Origin: GH45 sp046704385
GTDB taxonomy: Bacteria; Bacteroidota; Bacteroidia; Bacteroidales; SZUA-534
Direction of reading: 5' to 3'
Length of the DNA: 64,000 bases
NCBI GenBank assembly: GCA_046704385.1
Contig: JBJKSB010000112.1
Coordinates: forward strand, 1-64,000
Both the position numbers and the translations under genes were made by a program. The notes beneath the pieces were generated by a model. That model worked only from the letters and a program-made list of their open reading frames with translations, was not told the origin of the DNA and made no database searches. This document shows, piece after piece, positions 6,768 to 16,598 of the stretch (its first letter is position 1; every line of letters begins with the position of its first letter).

Positions 6768-8483
6768 CTACTTTTTATAATATCCCAGATCTTTGAGCTC
6801 AAAATTCTCAATATAATAGGCCTTTTCCTGGTTCTCAGCTTTACCTTTTTTTATAAATAATGAGGCAAACCGCTCATATTCTGCGTCCCTCATAGTATCG
6901 TTAATTAAAAGGTAACCAACAATAATATGGCCTGCCATTTCAACCAACCGTCTTGCATGGAAATCAAGGTAATCATTACCTTCTTCAGTGGCATTTATAT
7001 CAGATACAACTTTAACCATGGCTTCGTATTGAGCAGTCATCTCAACCAAATCACGACGCAAATATTCCAGTTCCGGACGAATATCGTGTGCTTCATATTC
7101 GTGCATCTGTTTCAGATAAACACCAGTGGTTACACCACGAATTGCTGCAACAACCTGGAGTTGCGTTGTTCCCTCATATATGTTGGTGATACGTGCATCA
7201 CGGTAAATCCGCTCAATTGGATAATCTTTCATATAACCGGAACCACCGTGAATCTGCAAGGCATCATATGAATTCTGATTGCAATACTCACTGCTCATTA
7301 ATTTAAGAAGTGGGGTATAAACATCGGCTAAACGCTGGTAATGCTTATATTCATCACGCTCCTCCCTAGTCAGCGTACGTTCATTTGAAATGTGCATATA
7401 AGCTTTATAGAGATCAACAAAACGACAAGTTTCATACAACAATGAACGACTTGCTTTCAGTTTTACTTCCATATTGCTTAGCAATTCGTAAACTGCCGGG
7501 AATTGAATAATAGGTTTTCCAAATTGTTCCCGTTCGTGAGCATAAGCCAGGGCTTCGCGATAAGCAGCCTCAGAAATCCCAACCGATTGAGCTCCAATAC
7601 CCAGACGGGCACTATTCATTAAGCCCATAACATATTTAATAAGACCCATTTTACGGTCACCAACCAGTTTTGCAGGGGCATTTTTAAATACCAATTCACA
7701 GGTAGGTGAACCTTTAATACCCAGTTTATTTTCGATACGACGAACTGTCATGGTTGTTTGGTCGTTTTCGTAAACAAACAATGAAAGTCCACGGCCATCA
7801 GCTGTGCCTTCCTCTGAACGTGCCAAAACCAGCGATACATTCGCATCTCCGTTTGTGATAAAACGCTTAACACCATTTAATAACCAGGTACCTCTTGTTT
7901 CATCATAATGAGCTTTTAGCATCACAGCCTGCAGGTCAGAACCGGCATCAGGCTCGGTTAAATCCATGGCAGCAGTGGCTCCATGCTGAAATTTCGGCAA
8001 AAATTCGTCTTTAATTTCATCGTTGGCAAACTCATGTAAAGTTTCAGCACAATCCTGCAATCCCCATATATTTCCAAAACCAGCATCGGCACGTGACACC
8101 AATTCACACGACATTACATAAGGAGTAATAGCAAAGTTTAAACCTCCGTATTTACGTGGTAATGAAATTCCAACCAATCCGGCATTGGTTAAAGCCTCGT
8201 GGTTTTCTTTAGTACCGGGGGCATAAATTACCCTTCCGTCAACCACTTGTGGTCCCACGTGATCAACATCCTCTGCATTGGGTCCGATAATTTCACCACA
8301 AATATCACCAACTATTTCAAGTACCTGATCATAGCTATCCATTGCATCTTCAAAATCAACAGGAGCGTAATCGTAGGTATCTTTATCTTTAAAATTCCTC
8401 TCCTTCAACGACACAATTTTTTTCATTAAGGGATGTTCTAAGTGGAATTTTAAATCTTTATTATCTGTATAAAAATTAGCCAT
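6768..8483 (-). CDS. Acyl-CoA dehydrogenase
   Basis: A FAD enzyme that introduces the alpha-beta double bond in acyl-CoA and passes electrons to ETF. The 571 residues show the family order: N-terminal helical domain, beta domain with MDLTEPDAGSDLQAV and the KRFITNGDANV segment, and C-terminal helical domain with YAHEREQFGKPI and IYEGTTQLQ. The Glu of YEGT is at the position of the MCAD catalytic base. It carries roughly 150 residues more than MCAD at the C terminus, as in the longer Bacteroidota type. It is the third gene of a tight operon after etfB and etfA (37-nt gap), so the electron acceptor is encoded alongside it. Chain-length preference cannot be read from the sequence. Confidence 0.93.
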   Translation of the reverse strand: MANFYTDNKDLKFHLEHPLMKKIVSLKERNFKDKDTYDYAPVDFEDAMDSYDQVLEIVGDICGEIIGPNAEDVDHVGPQVVDGRVIYAPGTKENHEALTNAGLVGISLPRKYGGLNFAITPYVMSCELVSRADAGFGNIWGLQDCAETLHEFANDEIKDEFLPKFQHGATAAMDLTEPDAGSDLQAVMLKAHYDETRGTWLLNGVKRFITNGDANVSLVLARSEEGTADGRGLSLFVYENDQTTMTVRRIENKLGIKGSPTCELVFKNAPAKLVGDRKMGLIKYVMGLMNSARLGIGAQSVGISEAAYREALAYAHEREQFGKPIIQFPAVYELLSNMEVKLKASRSLLYETCRFVDLYKAYMHISNERTLTREERDEYKHYQRLADVYTPLLKLMSSEYCNQNSYDALQIHGGSGYMKDYPIERIYRDARITNIYEGTTQLQVVAAIRGVTTGVYLKQMHEYEAHDIRPELEYLRRDLVEMTAQYEAMVKVVSDINATEEGNDYLDFHARRLVEMAGHIIVGYLLINDTMRDAEYERFASLFIKKGKAENQEKAYYIENFELKDLGYYKK

Positions 8484-8520
8484 CTTTCTAAAATTTTAAT
8501 TTATTAAAAATTGCACCTGT

Positions 8521-9540
8521 TTATTTTGAATGCTTTTTATAAGCTTCAATTAATCTGGGTATTACCTCATTTACATCACCCTCAATTGCATAATCAGCAA
8601 TTTTATTGATAGGTGCTTCCGGATCGGTATTAATAGAAATGATCATTGCTGATTCTTCCATACCTGCAGTATGCTGAACCTGACCAGAAATACCACAGGC
8701 AATATAAAGTTTTGGACGCACGGTAACACCAGTTTGTCCTACCTGGCGGGCATGCTCAACAAAACCGGCATCTACAGCTGCGCGTGAAGCTCCTACTTCA
8801 CCACCCAGGGTGTGAGCTAATTCAAATAACAGATTAAAATTCTCTTTTGATCCAACGCCATATCCCCCGGAAACAATGATTTGTGACTTTTTAATATCCA
8901 CTTTTCGAGGTTCCATATGCCGCTCAATAATTTCAACCACAAAGTCGGCATCGGTAACCACATTATTAACATCGATGTTTACCAAACGGGCTTTATGATT
9001 ATTATGATAGATTTCTTTCTTCATCACCCCTTCACGTACAGTGGCCATTTGCGGACGGCAATCAGGATTAATGATAGTTGCTATAATGTTTCCACCAAAA
9101 GCAGGACGAATTTGATAAAGCAGATCTTTATAGACCTTACCGGCTTTTTTATCTTCATGATCACCTATAACCAGACTGGTACAGTCGGCTGTTAAACCTG
9201 ATTGCAGGGCTGAAGATACCCTCGGACCTAAATCGCGACCAATCGGGCTGGCTCCAAACAATGCTATTTGAGGCTTCTCATTTTTAAATAAATCAACAAT
9301 GATAGTAGTAAATGGAATGGTTAAAAAGAATTCCAGGCGTTTATCGTCGGCAACATGAATAACGTCGGCACCATAAGGAGCTATTTGCGACTCTATTCCT
9401 TTCAGATTATGCCCGATAACGATAGCCTCCAATTCACATTTTAATTCATTGGCAAGGGTACGGCCTTTGGTAAGCAGCTCAAGACTCACATCTACTACTT
9501 TACCTTCATCTATTTCACAAAAAACAAATATATTGTTCAT
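8521..9540 (-). CDS. etfA: Electron transfer flavoprotein subunit alpha
   Basis: Alpha subunit of the soluble ETF heterodimer that shuttles electrons from acyl-CoA dehydrogenases to the membrane quinone pool. The 339 residues contain the C-terminal FAD-binding signature: ASRAAVDAGF, RQVGQTGVTVRPKLYIACGI, the QHTAGM segment and the INTDPEAPI turn. The N-terminal Rossmann-like domain is complete. It is encoded between etfB (31-nt gap) and the dehydrogenase, implying one transcript and matched stoichiometry. No Fe-S or bifurcation-specific extension is visible. Confidence 0.95.
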   Translation of the reverse strand: MNNIFVFCEIDEGKVVDVSLELLTKGRTLANELKCELEAIVIGHNLKGIESQIAPYGADVIHVADDKRLEFFLTIPFTTIIVDLFKNEKPQIALFGASPIGRDLGPRVSSALQSGLTADCTSLVIGDHEDKKAGKVYKDLLYQIRPAFGGNIIATIINPDCRPQMATVREGVMKKEIYHNNHKARLVNIDVNNVVTDADFVVEIIERHMEPRKVDIKKSQIIVSGGYGVGSKENFNLLFELAHTLGGEVGASRAAVDAGFVEHARQVGQTGVTVRPKLYIACGISGQVQHTAGMEESAMIISINTDPEAPINKIADYAIEGDVNEVIPRLIEAYKKHSK

Positions 9541-9571
9541 TCTAATTTTCTTTTAAAGTTTAACCTTATGA

Positions 9572-10447
9572 CTATGAACCCAACGTGTGGTTAGCCATTA
9601 ACTCACCCATAAGCCAATCCAGGTCTTTTTGATCAGCATTAAGTTTTTTTGCTTCTTTAGCTGCAAAAACAACATTTTCGATGGTTTTAACCTTGGTTGG
9701 TGAACCCGTTAATCCTAACCAATTTGTATCAGCATCAACATCGGCAACACTCATTTCAGTGATACGCAAGTAAGGACGATCCTCGTGAAGTTTCATATAA
9801 TCCTCATCAGCACTTTGAAGTTCGGTTATAGTTTTTGCATGCTTAAACTTCATTAACGACTTTGCATTACGCGGACGACACTCTGGTGCGCTGGCATTAA
9901 CCGTAATAACACAAGGAACTGGTGTAACCACAGTTTCAACACCGCGTTCAAGTCTCCTCTTAATGGTAATCTTTTTATTAGCAATTTTTACAATCTCTTC
10001 GGCATATGTAACCTGGGGCAAACCAAGTTTTTCAGCAACCTGTGGACCCACCTGAGCTGTATCACCATCAATAGCCTGTCTTCCGGCAATAATGATATCA
10101 TACTCAAGCTTTCGGATTGCACACGATATAGCATACGAAGTTGCCAAAGTATCAGACCCTGCAAAAGCCCTGTCGGTCAACAAATAACCATTATCTGCTC
10201 CTCGATACAATCCTTCACGGATAATTTCGGCAGCACGGCCCGGACCCATCGTCAAAACTGAGATGGTGGTTCCAGGATAATTATCTTTAATTCTTAATGC
10301 CTGTTCCAATGCATTCAAGTCTTCCGGATTAAAAATTGCTGGCAACGCAGCCCGGTTAACTGTTCCGTCAGCCTTCATGGCATCCTTACCCACATTCCTG
10401 GTATCAGGTACCTGCTTGGCAAGAACAATAATCTTTAAACCTTTCAT
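9572..10447 (-). CDS. etfB: Electron transfer flavoprotein subunit beta
   Basis: A 291-residue beta subunit (FixA/EtfB family). The N terminus KIIVLAKQVPDTRNV and the central YAISCAIRKLEYDIIIAGRQ and DGDTAQVGPQVAEKLG segments are typical, including the nucleotide-binding loop. It is the first gene of the etfB-etfA-acyl-CoA dehydrogenase operon, with a 300-bp upstream region holding a -7 element and two palindromes that may be operators. It pairs with EtfA to bind FAD and a second nucleotide (AMP, or FAD in bifurcating forms); which form applies is not decided here. Confidence 0.94.
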   Translation of the reverse strand: MKGLKIIVLAKQVPDTRNVGKDAMKADGTVNRAALPAIFNPEDLNALEQALRIKDNYPGTTISVLTMGPGRAAEIIREGLYRGADNGYLLTDRAFAGSDTLATSYAISCAIRKLEYDIIIAGRQAIDGDTAQVGPQVAEKLGLPQVTYAEEIVKIANKKITIKRRLERGVETVVTPVPCVITVNASAPECRPRNAKSLMKFKHAKTITELQSADEDYMKLHEDRPYLRITEMSVADVDADTNWLGLTGSPTKVKTIENVVFAAKEAKKLNADQKDLDWLMGELMANHTLGS

Positions 10448-10557
10448 ACGTTTAACTTTAATCTATTTTTATTTATATTCTCTAATTTAATGTCGGTGAG
10501 GTAATCGATTTTCCCTTCTTATTGTACATTACCCATTTATTTGACATAATTATTTTT

Positions 10558-10663
10558 ATGGTTCAAACCATCGTTTTTTTTTGAAACGCAGCAAAGATAA
10601 AACTTTTGGTGAAAGTTGTACGGTCAATCAGATTCAAAATGCATACTTAACCGTTAAGCGTGC
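10558..10663 (-). promoter_or_regulatory. Promoter/operator region of the etf operon
   Basis: On the minus strand TATCTTTG (10592-10599) matches the Bacteroidota -7 box exactly; no convincing -33 is seen. It is bracketed by two palindromes: ATGGTTCAAACCAT at 10558-10571, between promoter and start codon, and a 23-bp imperfect one centred on CTTAACCGTTAAG at 10641-10663, upstream of the expected -33. The arrangement suggests binding of a dimeric regulator of fatty-acid use. The remainder of 10448-10749 is AT-rich and shows no gene. Confidence 0.4.
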
Positions 10664-10749
10664 AAAATAAAATTAAAAAACCTTTGTAATGATTTGATTT
10701 TATTTGATTTACAAAATCAGAGTTAAAATTTAAAACAAATTTAATTTAA

Positions 10750-11970
10750 TCATTTTTCTGATTTTTTATAAATCCGCTTCAAAGCACCGGTTTCAGGATA
10801 AAACTCAATAGCATAATCTGCATTGTTCAGATATGCAACCGGAAGTGCCAGAATTTTTCCCTTTTGGGCCACAGTAAATTGTTGTTGAGCCAGAGTAAGT
10901 TCGCTAAATTGCAAAGAAACTTTTATTCGCCCCGGTAACCTGTAATAAGGTCCATATTTAATTGGAGTTGGTGATTTCTGCGATTGATCCATTACCTGGA
11001 TTTGAGTCTCGGGTATTTTCCCCAGTGTTTGAGCCTTAATAATTAAAGGCTGATAATCGCTTCGGCGTATATCCGGTCTGTTTGGCTTTATACCTTTATT
11101 TGTCGAAAACCAACCAATAATTTGTTGCTCTGCTTCGGAACCTTCATCGGGATTGAATTCAAAATAATAGTTATTTACAGACTCAACCATTTTTCCCATA
11201 AATAATTCCAGATAGTTTTGCTCATAATTATCCAGTTCTTCAATCATTTCTTTCATCGCCTGACCATCAGCAACATACGATTCCTCCTTGTCGCCGGTTA
11301 TTAATTTTAATCTGCGCTTTCTAAGCTTTCTAATAAAGGCAGCAGCTTTGTCAGCATTTTGTTCAACAGTGGTCGGAACCATTTTTGACTGGGAAACCGG
11401 CACCCGGGTTGGGGTTGAATCCGTCTGCATAATCCTGTATACTGTTTCCGATTTATCCTCAATAAAAGGTTTTATACCTAGATCAGTAAATCCAAAATCG
11501 GGTGATTCATTCTCAGGCTGCAACATTTGTATTATCTCATTTGAATAACCGGCAAGCTGGGTATCCGAATTGCATCCAAGAATCACACCCTCTGAATTTA
11601 ACTGAAGGATAGGAAAACTTGTTAAACCGGTGCAATTAATAACATAAAACTGGTTTGAATCGGGCACACTGAATTCATGAAATTTTACGTCCACAATGGA
11701 ATAATATTCGTTATCTGCTAAAATTACATTATCGGTAATATTCAAAAATTTTTCAGCATAATCGCGATAAGGTCCCGCATATTCAACCGTTTTTTTAACC
11801 CTTAACTCTATCAAAATCTTATTTTTAGGTAAGGCATAAAAAAGCTGATGCCCATCTAATGTGAATTTTGAAGATACATGCCTGACATCAAAATTTAATT
11901 CAGCATCCTTTTGCGAGTAAGCATAAATTGTTACCAGGGAAAATATCAGAAAGAGTAAAAAATGTTTCAT
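10750..11970 (-). CDS. DUF4831 family exported protein
   Basis: A 406-residue protein with a cleavable signal peptide (hydrophobic residues 3-18, then YSQKD). The N-terminal half carries the DUF4831 pattern: a FYALPKNKILIELRVKKTVE strand followed by GPYRDYAEKFL. The family is restricted to Bacteroidota and has no assigned function. Its start overlaps the end of the NAD(P)HX repair gene by 4 nt, so the two are translationally coupled, although one product is exported and the other cytoplasmic. No catalytic motif is apparent. Confidence 0.7.
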   Translation of the reverse strand: MKHFLLFLIFSLVTIYAYSQKDAELNFDVRHVSSKFTLDGHQLFYALPKNKILIELRVKKTVEYAGPYRDYAEKFLNITDNVILADNEYYSIVDVKFHEFSVPDSNQFYVINCTGLTSFPILQLNSEGVILGCNSDTQLAGYSNEIIQMLQPENESPDFGFTDLGIKPFIEDKSETVYRIMQTDSTPTRVPVSQSKMVPTTVEQNADKAAAFIRKLRKRRLKLITGDKEESYVADGQAMKEMIEELDNYEQNYLELFMGKMVESVNNYYFEFNPDEGSEAEQQIIGWFSTNKGIKPNRPDIRRSDYQPLIIKAQTLGKIPETQIQVMDQSQKSPTPIKYGPYYRLPGRIKVSLQFSELTLAQQQFTVAQKGKILALPVAYLNNADYAIEFYPETGALKRIYKKSEK

Positions 11971-13484
11971 TTATGACTAATTTTTATTTTTTTAAACGCA
12001 TTTCCCAATTGATTAATTATATCAGATGCGATTAAGGCTTCAAATCCAAATTCATCTGCGGCAAGGTTTCCAGCCATTCCGTGCAAAAAAACCCCTATTC
12101 TGGCTGCATCAATGGGTTCATAATTCTGTGCCAACAAAGATAAGATAATTCCTGTTAAAACATCACCGCTCCCTGCAGTTGCCATGCCCGGATTACCATT
12201 TGAATTAAAAAATACATTCCCTTCATCATCACTAATACAGGTATAAGCACCTTTCAATACAATTATTATTTTGTATTTAACCGACAATTCCAATTGGGTT
12301 TTAAATCTTTCAAAGCCCGATTCATGTTTATGAGTTAACCTGTCGAACTCGCCGGGATGTGGCGTTAATATTGTTTTTGGAGAAAGTAAATTCAGCCAGT
12401 CTTTATTTTCAGATAAAATATTAATGGCATCGGCATCAAGAACCATATTTTTTACATTAATATCAATCAAATTCTTTAAGGCATTTTGCATTGATTTTTT
12501 GGTGCCAATGCCAGGTCCTACTCCCACTGCAGTATAATAATCGAGAATTTTCGAAGTACAGTAGTTTAATTCCGATTCATCGATACAAACCATTGCTTCA
12601 GGAATAGCTGTCTGCATAATCTGTCGACCCGATTCCGGCACATGCACAGTTAACAAACCTGCTCCGGTTCTTAAACAGGCTTTGGCTGCAAGTACAGCAG
12701 CTCCGGTCTTTTGATAACTACCTGCAATTAAAAAGGCATGTCCGTATACTCCTTTATGATCGAATACGGAGCGTTTTTTCAACCGGCCAACAACATCTTC
12801 ATTCACAGTCAGGAATTTTCCGGTAGATGCATTTTTTAAAAAATCTTTATGAAGGCTAATATTTAATATATGCCAATTACCCACATATTTATTATTCTCA
12901 GCAAATAAAAATGCCAGTTTAGGAAACTGAAACGTTAATGTATGCGTTGCCTTTAAAATTGCACCATCATTTTTACTGTTATCGTCAGCAAAAAAACCCG
13001 ATGGTATATCAATAGCCACAATTTCATTTCCACTATCATTGATTTGATTAATAACCCCAGCCCAGTATCCACTGACCGGCCGGGTTAAACCCGATCCGAA
13101 TATACCATCAATAATCAGCCCCCCAGGGTCAATTACCGGAATATCACCATCCTTTTTAATATAATGTACTGGAACACTTTTTAACTCTTCGAGCCGGGTA
13201 AAATTAGACTGGCAATCCTGAGATAAATTTCCTATTCTTAGTAAATACACCTTTAAATTCGAAAATCCTTCATTGTATAAAATCCTGGCCAAAGCCAAGG
13301 CATCACCTCCGTTATTTCCGCTTCCGGCAAATAAAATCATAGGCATTTCGCGTCTGTAGTGATTCTTTATCCAGGCAAATAGTTGCTGAGCTGCCCGTTC
13401 CATCAAATCAATCGATAAAATTGGTTCATTAGAAATGGTATATGAATCCCATTCTCTTATTTGAGGTGTACTTAATATTTGCAT
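11967..13484 (-). CDS. nnr: Bifunctional NAD(P)H-hydrate epimerase / ADP-dependent NAD(P)H-hydrate dehydratase
   Basis: Repairs damaged (hydrated) NADH and NADPH. The N-terminal YjeF_N epimerase domain (about residues 1-210) has FAGSGNNGGDALALARIL and the GLIIDGIFGSGLTRP segment. The C-terminal carbohydrate-kinase-like dehydratase domain (about 225-500) has GSYQKTGAAVLAAKACLRTG, TPHPGEFDRL and the AGSGDVLTGI catalytic loop. The 505-residue length is normal for the fused bacterial form. It is first in a two-gene operon with the DUF4831 gene and divergent from the POT transporter, with a 187-bp shared control region. Confidence 0.94.
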   Translation of the reverse strand: MQILSTPQIREWDSYTISNEPILSIDLMERAAQQLFAWIKNHYRREMPMILFAGSGNNGGDALALARILYNEGFSNLKVYLLRIGNLSQDCQSNFTRLEELKSVPVHYIKKDGDIPVIDPGGLIIDGIFGSGLTRPVSGYWAGVINQINDSGNEIVAIDIPSGFFADDNSKNDGAILKATHTLTFQFPKLAFLFAENNKYVGNWHILNISLHKDFLKNASTGKFLTVNEDVVGRLKKRSVFDHKGVYGHAFLIAGSYQKTGAAVLAAKACLRTGAGLLTVHVPESGRQIMQTAIPEAMVCIDESELNYCTSKILDYYTAVGVGPGIGTKKSMQNALKNLIDINVKNMVLDADAINILSENKDWLNLLSPKTILTPHPGEFDRLTHKHESGFERFKTQLELSVKYKIIIVLKGAYTCISDDEGNVFFNSNGNPGMATAGSGDVLTGIILSLLAQNYEPIDAARIGVFLHGMAGNLAADEFGFEALIASDIINQLGNAFKKIKISHK

Positions 13485-13597
13485 GGCACTATTTTCGGCT
13501 AAATTACCCGGTATTTATATATTAAATATAAAATTATGGATTTATTATAAACCTAAAAAGTATAAAATGCAAAATGTTCTGCAATAGTTTTCAAAAG

Positions 13598-13628
13598 ATT
13601 GGCCAGATAAAAAAGATTTCTAAATTTG
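13598..13628 (+). promoter_or_regulatory. Promoter of the POT transporter gene
   Basis: ATTG (13598-13601), 19 nt, then TAAATTTG (13621-13628), which matches the Bacteroidota -33/-7 pattern with one mismatch in the -33. It leaves a leader of roughly 35-40 nt. Confidence 0.5.
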
Positions 13629-13671
13629 TTAATTACCAAAAAATATGAATATTAATTTAAAATGATAAACT

Positions 13672-15330
13672 ATGTTTAAAGGACATCCAAAAGGACTGTT
13701 TGTCGCATTTTTTGCAAATATGGGCGAACGGTTTGGCTACTATACCATGTTGGCCATTTTTACTCTTTACCTTCAGGCGAAGTTTGGCTGGGATGCTACC
13801 CAGGCTGGTCATGTTTACGGTGGGTTTTTATTTGGAATTTATTTTCTTCCGTTATTGGGAGGTTATATTGCCGATAATTTACTGGGCTATGGTAAAACCA
13901 TCACGCTCGGAACCCTGATCATGTTTGCAGGTTATATTCTGCTTGCCCTGCCGGGAACAGGTGAAATGTTTATTTATGGAGCTTTAGCAATAATTTCATT
14001 GGGTACCGGACTTTTTAAAGGTAATCTGCAGGCCCTGGTAGGAAATTTATACGACGATGCAAAATACAGTAAATACCGTGATTCCGCCTTCAATATTTTT
14101 TACATGGGTATAAATATCGGAGCTTTCTTTGCACCCAGTGCTGCAAAAGGAATCAGAAATTTTCTGTTACACAGGCAAGGATTAGAATATCATTCTGCGA
14201 TAGCCGGCCTGGCCCACCAGTTCCAAAATGGACTCCTTACCAATACTACAGAACTTGAAACGTTTGCTCACGCCCAAATGGGTGACGCTTTCACCTCTGT
14301 TGCTGATTTTTGTACCAAATACATTGATGGTTTGGGGCAGTCGTACAATGCCGGATTTGCCCTTGCTGGTATAAGCATATTGGTTTCGCTGGCCATTTTC
14401 CTTGGATTTAGAAAACATTACAAACATGCCGACGTAACTCACAAACAACAAAAAGCTGCAAACTCAGAAAATGTTGTAGAATTAACTCCTAAACAAACCA
14501 AAGACAGGCTGGTAGCTTTAGGCCTGGTATTTTTAGTAGTTGTTTTTTTCTGGATGGCTTTTCATCAAAATGGTTTTACTCTTACCATATTTGCCCGTGA
14601 CTACACTGTAGGAACAGTAAATAAAGCAACAGCTGTTCTGTTTAATTTATCATCGTTATTACCGGTACTGGCAGTAATAGTGGGACTAATTTTTGTTTTT
14701 GGTAAAAACAATACTAAAAAATTAAGAATGATTGGTGGAGGACTGATATTTGCCGGTGCTTTAATTGCATATTATGTTATCAGACAATATCAACCGGAAG
14801 GAAACGAAATTTCACCCGAAATTTTCCAACAATTTAACCCCATATTTATTGTATTTCTGACGCCGGTAATTGTGGGTTACTTTACCTGGTTGAATAAAAA
14901 AGGAAAGGAACCTTCATCGCCTCGAAAAATTGGTATCGGTATGCTTATTACAGCGGCAGGTTTTGGTGTAATGGTTTTGGCCTCACAAGGAATGGCAAAA
15001 CCTTCAGAACTAGAGGGTGCTGTTTCTGATACCCTGGTTTCCCCATTCTGGCTTATTGGAACTTACTTAACACTGACTATAGCCGAGCTTTTCTTAAGTC
15101 CTATTGGAATTTCGTTTGTATCAAAAGTGGCACCTCCTCAATATAAAGGACTTGCACAAGGTGGGTGGCTGGGTGCTACAGCTATTGGCAACCTTATGGC
15201 CGGATTAATTGGCCCTTTCTGGGACAAATGGGAATTATGGCAGTTTTTTATTTTACTGGTAGGCTTGTGTTTGCTATCCTCTATATTCATATTTTCAATA
15301 ATGAAACGTTTGGAAAAAGCTACGGCTTAA
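13672..15330 (+). CDS. POT/PTR2 family proton-coupled peptide transporter
   Basis: An inner-membrane di/tripeptide:H+ symporter of the major facilitator superfamily. GERFGYYTMLAIFTLYL in the first helix contains the ExxERFxYY-type proton-coupling motif, and FNIFYMGINIGAFFAPSAA is the PTR2 signature in helices 4-5. The 552 residues give 12-14 hydrophobic segments with a long insertion around residues 165-225, which is common in Bacteroidota members. Substrate preference beyond short peptides cannot be read. It is monocistronic, with a clear terminator at 15353-15378. Confidence 0.93.
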   Translation: MFKGHPKGLFVAFFANMGERFGYYTMLAIFTLYLQAKFGWDATQAGHVYGGFLFGIYFLPLLGGYIADNLLGYGKTITLGTLIMFAGYILLALPGTGEMFIYGALAIISLGTGLFKGNLQALVGNLYDDAKYSKYRDSAFNIFYMGINIGAFFAPSAAKGIRNFLLHRQGLEYHSAIAGLAHQFQNGLLTNTTELETFAHAQMGDAFTSVADFCTKYIDGLGQSYNAGFALAGISILVSLAIFLGFRKHYKHADVTHKQQKAANSENVVELTPKQTKDRLVALGLVFLVVVFFWMAFHQNGFTLTIFARDYTVGTVNKATAVLFNLSSLLPVLAVIVGLIFVFGKNNTKKLRMIGGGLIFAGALIAYYVIRQYQPEGNEISPEIFQQFNPIFIVFLTPVIVGYFTWLNKKGKEPSSPRKIGIGMLITAAGFGVMVLASQGMAKPSELEGAVSDTLVSPFWLIGTYLTLTIAELFLSPIGISFVSKVAPPQYKGLAQGGWLGATAIGNLMAGLIGPFWDKWELWQFFILLVGLCLLSSIFIFSIMKRLEKATA

Positions 15331-15352
15331 TTTTAAAATAATTTTTAGGACT

Positions 15353-15378
15353 AAAGGCTGCCAACTTGGCGGCCTTTT
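15353..15378 (+). terminator. Intrinsic terminator after the POT gene
   Basis: An AAAGGCTGCC / GGCGGCCTTTT stem with a 5-nt loop, ending in a T-run, 22 nt after the stop codon. Confidence 0.85.
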
Positions 15379-15458
15379 CTATTATTTTAAGTTATTTTTA
15401 TAAATTGTATCAATTTTGATATATCAATCGTCAAAAACCTGATCTTAAAATTACGACT

Positions 15459-16058
15459 ATGACTAAAAAACAAAAAAACTGGATAATTATAGGGGTTGTT
15501 GTTGTGTTAATACTAATTATTTACTCAAGTGTAAAAAACAGCTACAATACAATGGCTTTAATGGACGAACAAATTTCAAGCAGTTGGGGCCAGGTAGAAA
15601 ATGTTTACCAACGCCGTGCTGATTTAATCCCCAACCTGGTTAATACCGTAAAAGGTTATGCCACGCACGAAAAGGAGACACTTGAAGGTGTTGTAGAAGC
15701 CCGGGCAAAAGCAACCTCAACTACAATTGATGCCAATAATCTGGATGCCAATTCATTACAAAAATTCCAGGCAGCCCAGGATGGATTAAGTTCAGCCTTA
15801 TCAAAATTAATGGTGGTAGTTGAACGTTATCCTGATTTAAAAGCAAATGAAAATTTCCGTGACCTGCAGGCCCAACTGGAAGGGACAGAAAACAGGATAG
15901 CTGTGGAACGAAGGAAATTTAATGAATCGGTACAAAGTTATAATAGCTTTATCAGGCTATTCCCGAAAAACATTTATGCAAATATGTTTGGCTTCGAGAA
16001 AAAAGAATATTTCAAAGCTGAGGAAGGTGCAAATAAAGCTCCTGAAGTTAAATTTTAA
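15459..16058 (+). CDS. lemA: LemA family protein
   Basis: A 199-residue membrane-anchored protein: one N-terminal helix (about residues 8-24), then the LemA helical bundle with SSWGQVENVYQRRADLIPNL, VVEARAKATS and NRIAVERRKFNESVQSYN. The function is not established; LemA is often encoded next to TPM-domain proteins, as here. It is the first gene of a three-gene operon with two TPM proteins (gaps 58 and 44 nt). Confidence 0.92.
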   Translation: MTKKQKNWIIIGVVVVLILIIYSSVKNSYNTMALMDEQISSSWGQVENVYQRRADLIPNLVNTVKGYATHEKETLEGVVEARAKATSTTIDANNLDANSLQKFQAAQDGLSSALSKLMVVVERYPDLKANENFRDLQAQLEGTENRIAVERRKFNESVQSYNSFIRLFPKNIYANMFGFEKKEYFKAEEGANKAPEVKF

Positions 16059-16116
16059 TACTAATCCGTACCATAAAAAGGCAGGTCCTAATTTGGTACT
16101 TTATTCATAATTATTG

Positions 16117-16554
16117 ATGGCAGTTTCTGACTTATTCACAACAGAACAAAAAGCCCAGATTACCGATGCTATAAAAGAGGCAGAACTTAATACATCAGGT
16201 GAAATCAGGGTACATATCGAAAAATCCTGTAAAATTGAGGTACTTGAGCGCGCTTCCCAGGTTTTTAGCAAATTACAGATGCAAAAAACCGAACTTCGCA
16301 ACGGTGTATTATTTTATCTGGCCATGAACGATCGTAAATTTGCTATTTTAGGTGATGCCGGAATTAACGCAAAAGTACCTGAAGGTTTTTGGGACAACAT
16401 TAGCGAAACAGTAGTTTCTGAATTTAAAAACAGCAAATACTCTAATGGGTTGGCAAAAGGTATCCTGATGGCAGGAACAAAACTCAAGGAACATTTTCCT
16501 CACCAACAAGATGATGTTAATGAACTTTCCGATGAAATTTCATTTGGTAATTAA
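16117..16554 (+). CDS. TPM-domain protein without signal peptide
   Basis: About 145 residues comprising essentially a single TPM (YgcG) domain: FTTEQKAQITDAIKEAELNT, then SGEIRVHIEKSC, then DAGINAKVPEGFW. It has no signal peptide or Gly-rich tail, unlike its neighbour, so it would stay in the cytoplasm or associate with LemA. An ATG at 16117 is preferred over the TTG one codon earlier. TPM domains have been linked to phosphatase-like activity and photosystem repair in plants, but the bacterial role is open. Confidence 0.8.
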   Translation: MAVSDLFTTEQKAQITDAIKEAELNTSGEIRVHIEKSCKIEVLERASQVFSKLQMQKTELRNGVLFYLAMNDRKFAILGDAGINAKVPEGFWDNISETVVSEFKNSKYSNGLAKGILMAGTKLKEHFPHQQDDVNELSDEISFGN

Positions 16555-16598
16555 ATCTTTAAAAGAACCGGGTATAATAAAACCCAAAAATAAAAATC

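Noticed and set aside
6580..6780. A + strand ORF of 66 codons after the nucleotidyltransferase-like gene
   Set aside because: It overlaps that gene out of frame and runs through the terminator hairpin at 6722-6745.
6927..7271. A + strand ORF of 114 codons
   Set aside because: It is antisense to the acyl-CoA dehydrogenase, with no family match; it is a shadow frame.
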